In this document: positions 57,504-64,000 of the stretch, in pieces
Position numbering within the stretch: position 1 is the stretch's first letter
Layout: every line of letters starts with the position of its first letter
Assembly: GCF_008086045.1 (NCBI RefSeq)
Contig: NZ_VSEY01000035.1
Span: forward strand, 89,070-153,069
Length of the DNA: 64,000 nt
DNA from: Nonomuraea sp. PA05
Lineage (GTDB): Bacteria > Actinomycetota > Actinomycetes > Streptosporangiales > Streptosporangiaceae
Reading direction: 5' to 3'
The notes under the pieces: model-generated
What the model was told of the DNA's origin: nothing
The model's database searches: none
Seen by the model: the letters and a program-made list of their open reading frames with translations, nothing else
Position numbers and translations under genes: made by a program

Positions 57504-59324
57504 ATGCGCCCGCATCGTTCTCCTTGGACCGCCATGGGCTCCATCGTGCTCGTCGCGCGCCTGGTGCTGGCCGACGTCCGCCGCCACACCGTCCAGGCCG
57601 TGATGCTGCTGCTCGCGGTCACCGTGGCCACCACCACGCTGGCCCTGGGCCTGTCCCTCCACGGCGTGAGCGACGCGCTGTTCGAGCAGACCCGCACGGC
57701 CACCGCCGCCCCGGACATCGTGGCCCTCTCCGGCGACACAGGCGCCGACGTCACCAAGGCCCTGACCTCGCTGACGAAGGCTCCTGAGGTGATCGGCCAC
57801 CACGGCCCCTACCGCATCGTCTACGCCGACCTCACCACCCGCGCCTCCGTCTCGTCCCCCGTGGTGGTGCACGGCTTCGCCGGGAAGCAGGGCACGATCA
57901 ACCGCCCGCTGGTGACCTCGGGCGAGTGGATCCGTCCAGGCGCCACGGTCCTGGAACGCGGCTTCGCCACCGCGCTCGGCGTGGGCGTCGGCGACCGCGT
58001 CACGATCGCCGGCCGTTCCTACCCCGTCGCCGGCATCGCCGTCACCGCGGCCACGTCCATCTACCCCTGGGCGGCGGGCATCGGCCCGGGCGGCGGCCCC
58101 ACCGACTACACCGGCCTGGCCTGGATGACCCGTTCGGACGCCGCCACCCTGGCCTCGTCCCAGAACCTGCCGGTGACCACGGCCATGGACCTCAACCTGC
58201 GCGACCCCGACGCCACCAAGACCTTCGCGAACGCCCACCACATCGAACCGATCCGGGTGAACTTCCGTTCCTGGCAGGACCGCGCCACGCAGGACATCGT
58301 CATCCTCAGGAACAGCCAGCCGATCCTGGTCACCGGAAGCTGGCTGCTCAGCTTCCTGGCCGTCACCGGCGTGGCGGCGCTGGCCGCGGGGCGCGCCATC
58401 GAGCAGACCCGGCGGGCCGGGCTGCTCAAGGCCGTCGGCGCCACCCCTGGCCTGATCGCCACCGTGCTGCTCACCGAGTACCTGGCGCTGGCGCTGATCG
58501 GCGACGCGCTGGGGCTGATGATCGCCCGCCTGGCCATGCCCGCCATCGCCAGCCCCACCGCCAGCCGGATCGGCGACGCGTCCGGGCCGGACGGCTCCAC
58601 CGTGATCGCGGCGACAGTGCTGGCCGTGGTGGTGGCGGTGCTGTCCACGCTGCGTCCGACATTGCGGGCCATGCGCACGGCGACCGTCACGGCCCTGTCC
58701 GCCACCGCGCACCAGCCCCGCCACCGGCCCTGGCTGACCGCGCTGTCCGCGCTGCTGCCGACGCCGCTCCTGCTCGGGCTGCGGCTGACCGCCCGCCGGC
58801 CGGGCCGCGCCGTGCTGCAGGCGTTCTCCACCGCCACCACGGTGATCGGGATCGTCGCCCTGCTGGCCCAGCACGCCCAGCCGGAGCGCGGCTACGGCCT
58901 GAACGGCTCCTCCGTCCTGCCGAACCTGCGCGGCGAGCACGACCGCCGCCTGCTGCTGGCCGTCACCGTCCTGCTGATCATCCTCGCGATCGTGAACACC
59001 ATCACCTTCACCTGGACCACCGCCATCGAGGCGCGCACGAACATGGCCATCGCCCGCACCCTCGGCGCCACCCCCGGGCAGATCTCCGCGGGGCTGTCCA
59101 CCGCCCAGCTCCTGCCCACCCTGGCGGGCGCCCTCGCCGGCCTTCCCCTGAGCTTCGTCGTGGTGGCGATGTTCTCCGCCAGGAACGCGGTCGATCCGCC
59201 GTCCTCCTGGGTCCTCGGCGCCGTGCTCGCGATCCTGCTGGTGACGGCGGCGCTCACCGCCCTGCCCGCCCGACTGGCGGCCCGCCGCCCGGTGGCCCAG
59301 ACCCTCAGCGCCGAGGCTCCCTGA
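57504..59324 (+). CDS. FtsX-type ABC permease
   Basis: A 606-residue permease. N-terminal helix (VQAVMLLLAVTVATTTLALG), extracytoplasmic domain ~50-270, and FtsX core segments such as LLSFLAVTGVAALAAGR, GLLKAVGATPGLIATVLLTE and, near the C-terminus, ARTNMAIARTLGATPGQISA. Two copies of the VGATPG/LGATPG coupling motif suggest a tandem FtsX architecture. Export or membrane extraction of peptides or lipids is typical; the substrate is unknown. Confidence 0.9.
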   Translation: MRPHRSPWTAMGSIVLVARLVLADVRRHTVQAVMLLLAVTVATTTLALGLSLHGVSDALFEQTRTATAAPDIVALSGDTGADVTKALTSLTKAPEVIGHHGPYRIVYADLTTRASVSSPVVVHGFAGKQGTINRPLVTSGEWIRPGATVLERGFATALGVGVGDRVTIAGRSYPVAGIAVTAATSIYPWAAGIGPGGGPTDYTGLAWMTRSDAATLASSQNLPVTTAMDLNLRDPDATKTFANAHHIEPIRVNFRSWQDRATQDIVILRNSQPILVTGSWLLSFLAVTGVAALAAGRAIEQTRRAGLLKAVGATPGLIATVLLTEYLALALIGDALGLMIARLAMPAIASPTASRIGDASGPDGSTVIAATVLAVVVAVLSTLRPTLRAMRTATVTALSATAHQPRHRPWLTALSALLPTPLLLGLRLTARRPGRAVLQAFSTATTVIGIVALLAQHAQPERGYGLNGSSVLPNLRGEHDRRLLLAVTVLLIILAIVNTITFTWTTAIEARTNMAIARTLGATPGQISAGLSTAQLLPTLAGALAGLPLSFVVVAMFSARNAVDPPSSWVLGAVLAILLVTAALTALPARLAARRPVAQTLSAEAP

Positions 59325-59403
59325 CACCCGCGCGGCCCAGCGCCCTCCACACCACCCGCACAGCCCGGGGTCCTCCCACCTCCCGCCGCTCGCAGCCCGG
59401 TTC

Positions 59404-59409
59404 TATCCT
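59404..59409 (+). promoter_or_regulatory. -10 element of a leaderless promoter for the LtrA-like gene
   Basis: TATCCT ends 6 bases before the GTG at 59416, so the message would begin at the start codon. No ribosome site is present. Confidence 0.45.
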
Positions 59410-59415
59410 CAAGCC

Positions 59416-60621
59416 GTGAGCGAAGCCGAAGAGCGTCACGCGAGCTGGCTTGAGCTGTTCTTCGATCTGGTGGTGGTCGTGGCGGTGGCGCAGCTCGCTC
59501 AACGGCTGCGCCAGCCCACGTGGGCGGATGTCGGCCTGTGGGTGCTGATGTACTACGCCGTGTGGAGCATCTGGACGACGCTCACGCTCTACTCCAACGT
59601 GCGCGCCGAACGCACCAGGACGCGCGCCATGCTCGTCGGCATGTTCTGCATCGCCGTCATGGCCGCCGCCATCCCGGACGTCGCCCGGGACGGCGGCCTG
59701 CACGAGGGCTGGTTCATCGCGGCCTACATCGTCTGCCGCGTCGGCGCCTCCCAGACGTTGCAGCAGTCGGGCACGATCCTGACGGCGTGGCCGGCGGCCC
59801 AGCTCGGAGCGGGGCTGCTGCCCTGGGTCGTCTCCATCTGGGCCGATCAGCCGATGCGTTACCTGCTGTGGGGCCTCGGCCTGGCGCTGGACATGGCCTT
59901 CGCCGTCCTGCGCGGTCGCAACCCGCAGCGGCTGATCGCCGTGATGGAGCGGCAGGCCCGCCGCCTCTACGCGCGCGAACGGCGCCGGGACGGCGTCGCG
60001 GGCACGGCGGCGCCACCGGCCCGCAAGGTCGTCGCGGCGGTGCTCGACCCGTCGCACCTCTCCGAACGGCTCGGCCTGTTCGTGATCATCGTGCTCGGCG
60101 AGGCGGTCGCGCAGGTCGTCCTGGCCTCGTCGGGCGAGACGTGGAACTGGCAGTTCGCGCTGGCGGCGCTGGCCGGGTTCGGGCTGATCGTCGCGTTATG
60201 GTGGCTCACCGTCCGGTTCGGCATCAACACCGTCGTGGGGCCCAGCGAACGCGAGATGAAGGCGTACGTGGCGCTGCCCGCGCACTTCGTCATGACAGCG
60301 GGCCTCACCGCCACCGCCGCCGGGCTGGGCGTGGTCATCACCTCGCCGGGGACGCCGCTGGACGTCGGGATCGGGTGGGTGCTCGGCGGCGGCCTGGCCG
60401 GTTACTTCGCCGCCTCCGCCGTGCTCGGCGCCGCGGCCAGGGCCGAGCGGCGGTGGCTGTGGTTATGGGGGGTGCCCTGCGTGGTGGCGCCGCTGGTGGT
60501 GGCGGGGGTGGCGTGGCTGGTGCCTGCTTGGCTGGTGGTCGCGTTGCTGCTGGGGGTGGCACTGTGGCGGGTGGCTTACCGGCCTCGGCAAGACGCCGAG
60601 GGGGCGCTGAGGGGGTGCTGA
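59416..60621 (+). CDS. LtrA-like (low-temperature requirement A) membrane protein
   Basis: A 401-residue, ~10-helix membrane protein. The opening HASWLELFFDLVVVVAVAQL and the internal SERLGLFVIIVLGEAVAQVV are signatures of the LtrA family, first linked to cold growth in Listeria; biochemical function is unknown. GTG start appears leaderless. It follows the ABC permease by 91 bp and is probably separately transcribed. Confidence 0.9.
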   Translation: MSEAEERHASWLELFFDLVVVVAVAQLAQRLRQPTWADVGLWVLMYYAVWSIWTTLTLYSNVRAERTRTRAMLVGMFCIAVMAAAIPDVARDGGLHEGWFIAAYIVCRVGASQTLQQSGTILTAWPAAQLGAGLLPWVVSIWADQPMRYLLWGLGLALDMAFAVLRGRNPQRLIAVMERQARRLYARERRRDGVAGTAAPPARKVVAAVLDPSHLSERLGLFVIIVLGEAVAQVVLASSGETWNWQFALAALAGFGLIVALWWLTVRFGINTVVGPSEREMKAYVALPAHFVMTAGLTATAAGLGVVITSPGTPLDVGIGWVLGGGLAGYFAASAVLGAAARAERRWLWLWGVPCVVAPLVVAGVAWLVPAWLVVALLLGVALWRVAYRPRQDAEGALRGC

Positions 60622-60635
60622 TCGCGCGACAGCGC

Positions 60636-61484
60636 TCAGCCGCCGTCACGGCACCCGGCCTGGGCCTCGCGATACCACGGGGACACCTCGGCCTGCTGGG
60701 GGCCCGCATAGACAACGACCCCGGTACGCCCTGACAACACCACACCCGACGGCCACCACGCATCGGGCACGTCCGAGCGGACCTCTCTCCTGGGCCCCAC
60801 CCGGAAGGAGTCGATTCCCATGCCGCGCTTGGCCAGCTCACCGCGAAGCCGCCCGACCGTCATGCGCAGGTAGGGCACACAGTGCAGCACCTCACCTGGG
60901 GCGCTGATCTCGCCGGTGGTGGCGTAGTCCTCACCTGCCCTGGCAGGTCTGCCCAGGGTCACACTGGCGGGCCCTGCCAGATCGGCCGGAATTCTGAGCT
61001 TCACCGTGCAGGGGTCGTCGAAGGCCGGGCAGTTCGGGTCGGGGATCGGCTCGATCTGCGGAGTCTCCCCCTCGGCCGACGTGCCCTGACCACCCACCAC
61101 CTTGCCCACCAGGCTCGGCGAGACCGGCTCCAGCTCCAGCGTGACCGGCAGTCCACGCGCGCTGAACTCCTCGGCATACTGTTCCGGCGCGGCGTACACG
61201 TCCTTCACTGTGACGATGTAGTCCTTGCCCGACCTGGCGAAGTCCAGCGCCGCCGCCGGTCGCGGCCAGACGACGACGCCAAGCGCGGCCACGGCGATGA
61301 CGGTGCCGAACGCCAGGGCGAGCACCGCCGGCTTCCGGGTCCTTCTTCGCGGGACGGGCCGCGTCCCCGCCGCGACCATGATGTGCCGCGCTTGATCCGC
61401 CAGATCAGCGGGGTCGGCGCGCACGCCGGAGGCCGGATCGTGCGCCCGCAACATGAGCCTCAACTGCTCGGCATCGTGGTTCAT
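60636..61484 (-). CDS. Membrane-anchored partner of second ECF sigma factor
   Basis: A 282-residue protein. Short cytoplasmic N-terminus (MNHDAEQLRLMLRAHDPASG), basic PRRRTRKP, one membrane segment (VLALAFGTVIAVAALGVVVW, ~53-72) and an outer domain of ~210 residues. Start overlaps the sigma stop as ATGA. Same design as the pair at 28,075-29,759 but with an unrelated-looking outer domain; presumed anti-sigma or co-regulator. Confidence 0.75.
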   Translation of the reverse strand: MNHDAEQLRLMLRAHDPASGVRADPADLADQARHIMVAAGTRPVPRRRTRKPAVLALAFGTVIAVAALGVVVWPRPAAALDFARSGKDYIVTVKDVYAAPEQYAEEFSARGLPVTLELEPVSPSLVGKVVGGQGTSAEGETPQIEPIPDPNCPAFDDPCTVKLRIPADLAGPASVTLGRPARAGEDYATTGEISAPGEVLHCVPYLRMTVGRLRGELAKRGMGIDSFRVGPRREVRSDVPDAWWPSGVVLSGRTGVVVYAGPQQAEVSPWYREAQAGCRDGG

Positions 61485-61993
61485 ACGGCACTCTCCCCGA
61501 ATCGCGGCTGGTGCTGAGGATGGTCGGAAAGGAACTGTTCGAGTCGTCTGCGGGCGCGGTGCAACCGCATCCCGGCCGCCGCCCTGGAACAGCCGGCGAC
61601 CTGGGCCGCTTCGCGGAGGTCGAGCCCTTCCCAGGCGACGAGCAGCACCAGTTCCCTGTCGCTCTCGCTCAGGCTGTTCAACGCCGTCAAGGCCGCCTGC
61701 CGCGTGACCACGGCAACGGCGTGATCGTCGCCGCCGCCCACGTCGTGGACCGCGAACAGTCCTTCGCGCCTCTTCTCCTTCTTGACCAGGTTCCCGATCA
61801 GCTTCCGCGCCGTGCCGTACAGCCATGGCAACTTCCGATCGGGCGGCACCTCCCGGTACTTCTCCCACGCGATCCTGAACGTCTCGTTGGCGATGTCAGG
61901 GGCGTCGGCCGGGCCGACGCGCCGCCACGCATATCGAAGGACCGACTCGTAGTGCTCCTGGAACAGGCGCGTGAAGTCTGCTTCTTCATCCAC
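61481..61993 (-). CDS. ECF-type RNA polymerase sigma factor
   Basis: A 170-residue group 4 sigma factor. Region 2 (FQEHYESVLRYAWRRVGPAD, IANETFRIAWEKYREVPPDR) and region 4 (LVLLVAWEGLDLREAAQVAG, then GMRLHRARRRLEQFL). Two in-frame GTG codons are close together; 61993 is chosen because GGAGG lies 7 bases upstream, whereas it is only a base from 61999. Co-transcribed with the membrane partner. Confidence 0.92.
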   Translation of the reverse strand: MDEEADFTRLFQEHYESVLRYAWRRVGPADAPDIANETFRIAWEKYREVPPDRKLPWLYGTARKLIGNLVKKEKRREGLFAVHDVGGGDDHAVAVVTRQAALTALNSLSESDRELVLLVAWEGLDLREAAQVAGCSRAAAGMRLHRARRRLEQFLSDHPQHQPRFGESAV

Positions 61994-62150
61994 AGTCACA
62001 CCTCCTCTATGTCACCAAGCCACCCGATATCACCGAGGAGTCCGTAACTGGGCATTCGGGTTCGGGCCCGCCGACGCCTCAGCCTCTTTCACGACCGGCT
62101 TCCAGGAGCCGGGGAGCCGATCGTGCGTTCGCCGCGTCGTCCCCGTCCGG

Positions 62151-62648
62151 TCAGGGCAGGCGGGCGCGTTCGGCCCGGCTGGCGGCGATGCGCTCGCGCG
62201 CGAGCCTACGGGCCCGCTCGGTGTCACCGCCGCTGAGCCGGGCGAGGATGGTGGCGAGCGGCCTGCTCCGCCCCATGCCTCCCCAACGGCCCTCGGGTAT
62301 CTCGGTGGGGAACACCCAGATCCGGCCGGGGTCGCGCGGCCAGGCGCCGTCCTCGGCGTCGAGGATCGCCTCGGTGACCTCGGCGATGACGTTCGCCCGC
62401 TGCCGCTCGCCGAGCTGTCCTTCCGGTACGGACGGGACGACCTTGTAGCGAGGCACGTCCGCCGGCTCTCCACCGACGTGGACGGCGGCCGGCCGGTGCA
62501 GCCAGAGCCACGAGACGGAACGAGTCACCGGGTCGGCGGGGTCGAAGCCCTCGTTGCGGATGAGGATCTCGGTGATGCGGTTGAGCAGCGCCGCCTCCGC
62601 GTCGGGCTGGAGCGCGCCGTCGGGGATGTACACGTCGAGCATGGGCAT
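62151..62648 (-). CDS. Tautomerase-family protein
   Basis: A 165-residue protein beginning MPMLDVYIPDGAL. After Met removal the N-terminal Pro would be the catalytic base, as in 4-oxalocrotonate tautomerase/MIF enzymes. The repeated strand-helix-strand pattern (AALLNRITEILIRNEG; RANVIAEVTEAILDAE) indicates two fused tautomerase units. AGAAGG lies upstream of the ATG. Divergent from HxlR, a layout that suggests HxlR control. Confidence 0.85.
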   Translation of the reverse strand: MPMLDVYIPDGALQPDAEAALLNRITEILIRNEGFDPADPVTRSVSWLWLHRPAAVHVGGEPADVPRYKVVPSVPEGQLGERQRANVIAEVTEAILDAEDGAWPRDPGRIWVFPTEIPEGRWGGMGRSRPLATILARLSGGDTERARRLARERIAASRAERARLP

Positions 62649-62702
62649 GATCGATCCTTCTGAGTTTAGTTTTTCTACTCAGGTGTGGAGCGTAGGACAG
62701 CT

Positions 62703-62734
62703 AAGTTCAACTTGTAAACCCAGATGCCTATACT
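62703..62734 (+). promoter_or_regulatory. HxlR promoter with operator over the -35 element
   Basis: TTCAAC (62706-62711), 17-base spacer, TATACT (62729-62734), ending 6 bases before ATG 62741 (leaderless). The palindrome AAGTTCAACTT (62703-62713) covers the -35. A second dyad, CTGAG...CTCAG (62660-62682), lies nearer the divergent tautomerase gene. Confidence 0.55.
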
Positions 62735-62740
62735 GAGCCC

Positions 62741-63235
62741 ATGGAGACGCGGCGAATCGATCCGGTGAACTGCTCGGTGGCGCGCGCTCTCTCGGTGGTG
62801 GGGGAACGCTGGTCGCTGCTGATCGTCCGCGAGGCGCTGGACGGTGCGCGCAGGTTCAGCGAGTTCCAGGCTCGCCTCGGGATCGCCAGAAACCTCCTGG
62901 CGACCCGGCTCGACACCCTGGTGGCCGCCGGGGTGCTACGCCGCGTGCCATACCAGGAGCCCGGGGACCGGCAGCGGCACGCCTACGAGCTCACCGAGCA
63001 GGGCCTCGCCTTGCGTCCCACACTCGTGGCGCTCCTGGAGTGGGGCGACAACTACCTCGCCGACCAGCAGGGCCCGTCGGTCATCGTCCGGCACCGATCA
63101 CCCGACGACGACACGAGCTCGTGCGACGAGCCGGTCAGAGTCGTCCTGGAGTGCGCCGGGGGCCATGGGCATCTCGCCCCCGAGGACATCTACCGCGCAC
63201 CCGGGCCAGGGGCGCGCTTCATCGACGCGCCCTGA
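62741..63235 (+). CDS. HxlR-family transcriptional regulator
   Basis: A 164-residue regulator. CSVARALSVVGERWSLLIVR, RFSEFQARLGIARNLLATRL and RQRHAYELTEQGLALRPTLV are the HxlR winged-helix signature; the conserved Cys near the N-terminus (NCSVARA) may sense redox or aldehyde stress as in HxlR/HypR proteins. Appears leaderless. Likely controls itself and the divergent tautomerase. Confidence 0.92.
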   Translation: METRRIDPVNCSVARALSVVGERWSLLIVREALDGARRFSEFQARLGIARNLLATRLDTLVAAGVLRRVPYQEPGDRQRHAYELTEQGLALRPTLVALLEWGDNYLADQQGPSVIVRHRSPDDDTSSCDEPVRVVLECAGGHGHLAPEDIYRAPGPGARFIDAP

Positions 63236-63261
63236 GGCGCCGGTCTTTCGTCAAGGAGACC

Positions 63262-64000
63262 GTGGACACGACGAGAACAGACGTCAGCGTGCTTCCGGAC
63301 GACGAGACGCGAGCGCCCGCATGGTGGCACACTGTGATCATGCGGGCACTCCGAGCGAAGTACTTCAACACCACCGGTCCTTGCGACCCGCGGCGCCACT
63401 ACATGCTGCCACCGACGCAGCGGCTCCCAGAGGCGCGTGCGCTCGTCGAGATGGACCGCTATTTCGTGCTGCACGCCCCTCGGCAGACCGGCAAGACGAC
63501 CACGCTGGACACCCTGGCCGCCGAGCTGACCGCCGAGGGCGACACCGCCGCCCTGGTGGTCTCCTGCGAGGAGGCGAAATCAGCGGGCGACGACATCGGC
63601 TGGGCAGAGGAGATCCTTCTGGACTGCCTCCGCGAGGCCGCCGAGTCGTCGGGGTGGCCGGAGGAGTGGCTGCCGGCGGCCTACCAGCCGCAGGACACGG
63701 TGGGCCGACGCTTCCGAACGACACTCAGTGCGTGGTGTCGCCGCGTTCCACGCCGGGTGGTGCTGTTCCTCGACGAGATCGACGCACTGCAAGGCGGCAG
63801 CCTGGTGAGCATCCTCAGCCAGTTCCGCCACGGCCACAACAAACGATCGAAGGGTTATCCGTTCCCCGCGTCGATGGTGCTGTGCGGGCTGCGCGACGTG
63901 CGTGACTACAAGGTCGCCTCGGGAGGCACCTCCGACGGGATCAACGTGGCCAGCCCGTTCAACATCATCGCCGAGTCGCTGCGCCTGGGCGACTTCACCA
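63262..64000 (+). CDS. AAA ATPase (DUF1703-type), 3' end outside window
   Basis: The frame is open from GTG 63262 to the window end (246 codons). AAGGAG lies 3 bases before this GTG; ATG 63340 is an alternative. MRALRAKYFNTTGPCDPRRH, YFVLHAPRQTGKTTTLDTLA (Walker A) and RVVLFLDEIDALQGGSLVSI (Walker B) match the AAA-ATPase-like group often joined to a PD-(D/E)XK nuclease, which would lie beyond the window. Function unknown; such genes are frequent in accessory regions. It follows HxlR by 26 bp. Confidence 0.8.
   Translation, partial: MDTTRTDVSVLPDDETRAPAWWHTVIMRALRAKYFNTTGPCDPRRHYMLPPTQRLPEARALVEMDRYFVLHAPRQTGKTTTLDTLAAELTAEGDTAALVVSCEEAKSAGDDIGWAEEILLDCLREAAESSGWPEEWLPAAYQPQDTVGRRFRTTLSAWCRRVPRRVVLFLDEIDALQGGSLVSILSQFRHGHNKRSKGYPFPASMVLCGLRDVRDYKVASGGTSDGINVASPFNIIAESLRLGDFT

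Overview
The window is high-GC chromosomal DNA from an actinomycete. GTG starts, short operons with 1- to 4-base overlaps, several apparently leaderless promoters, ECF sigma/anti-sigma-like pairs, a mycoredoxin-like protein and an SCO5389-family protein all fit. The gene mix suggests Streptosporangiales (for example a Nonomuraea-like organism); that placement is inference, as no rRNA or taxonomic marker is present.

Left chromosomal arm (1-31,757). In order: the 3' end of a LuxR-type regulator; a divergent LysE exporter / MocR regulator pair; a two-gene heterodimeric ABC exporter whose two ATPases have complementary degenerate motifs; narK divergent from a tightly overlapping narGHJI operon (respiratory nitrate reductase) with a small kinase-like gene coupled to narI; an NmrA-like reductase; a minus-strand run of GH16 glucanase, DUF1996, DUF305-like and phosphotransferase genes facing a LacI regulator across palindromic operators; a secreted beta-propeller-like protein; rtcB; a membrane-anchored unknown; a cupin; an SDR plus MFS pair divergent from TetR; a small two-gene module with an HTH protein; an ECF sigma with its membrane partner; a DUF234-type ATPase; and a mycoredoxin-like protein.

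Integrated element (31,788-53,812). A tRNA-Pro(GGG) gene is the attachment site of a roughly 22-kb actinomycete integrative and conjugative element. Its 48-bp att core is repeated exactly at the far end. It carries a tyrosine integrase, an excisionase-like protein, an FtsK/TraB-type DNA translocase, several small membrane (spread-type) genes, and a GntR regulator controlling a divergent promoter filled with tandem 14-bp repeats. No replication initiator is recognisable. A cluster of GCTAGC repeats just downstream of the translocase gene sits where Streptomyces-type elements keep the cis-acting transfer locus. The right half is cargo and debris: two further GntR regulators, small regulator-like genes, an SCO5389-family gene, a three-repeat CRISPR remnant, a PP2C phosphatase fragment, a 2,676-aa RHS/YD-repeat polymorphic toxin with HINT domain and adjacent immunity-type gene, and a decayed phage terminase.

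Right chromosomal arm (53,813-64,000). An NAD-binding epimerase-like protein converges on an FAD oxidoreductase. The latter is divergent from a PadR regulator leading an ABC ATPase/FtsX-type permease operon. Then follow an LtrA-like membrane protein, a second ECF sigma/membrane-partner pair, a tautomerase divergent from HxlR, and the 5' part of an AAA ATPase gene that runs off the window.

No complete new pathway is evident. The most novel-looking items are the candidate transfer locus and repeat-controlled transfer promoter of the element, the asymmetric ABC exporter, the RHS toxin/immunity cargo, and several precisely placed operator pairs.
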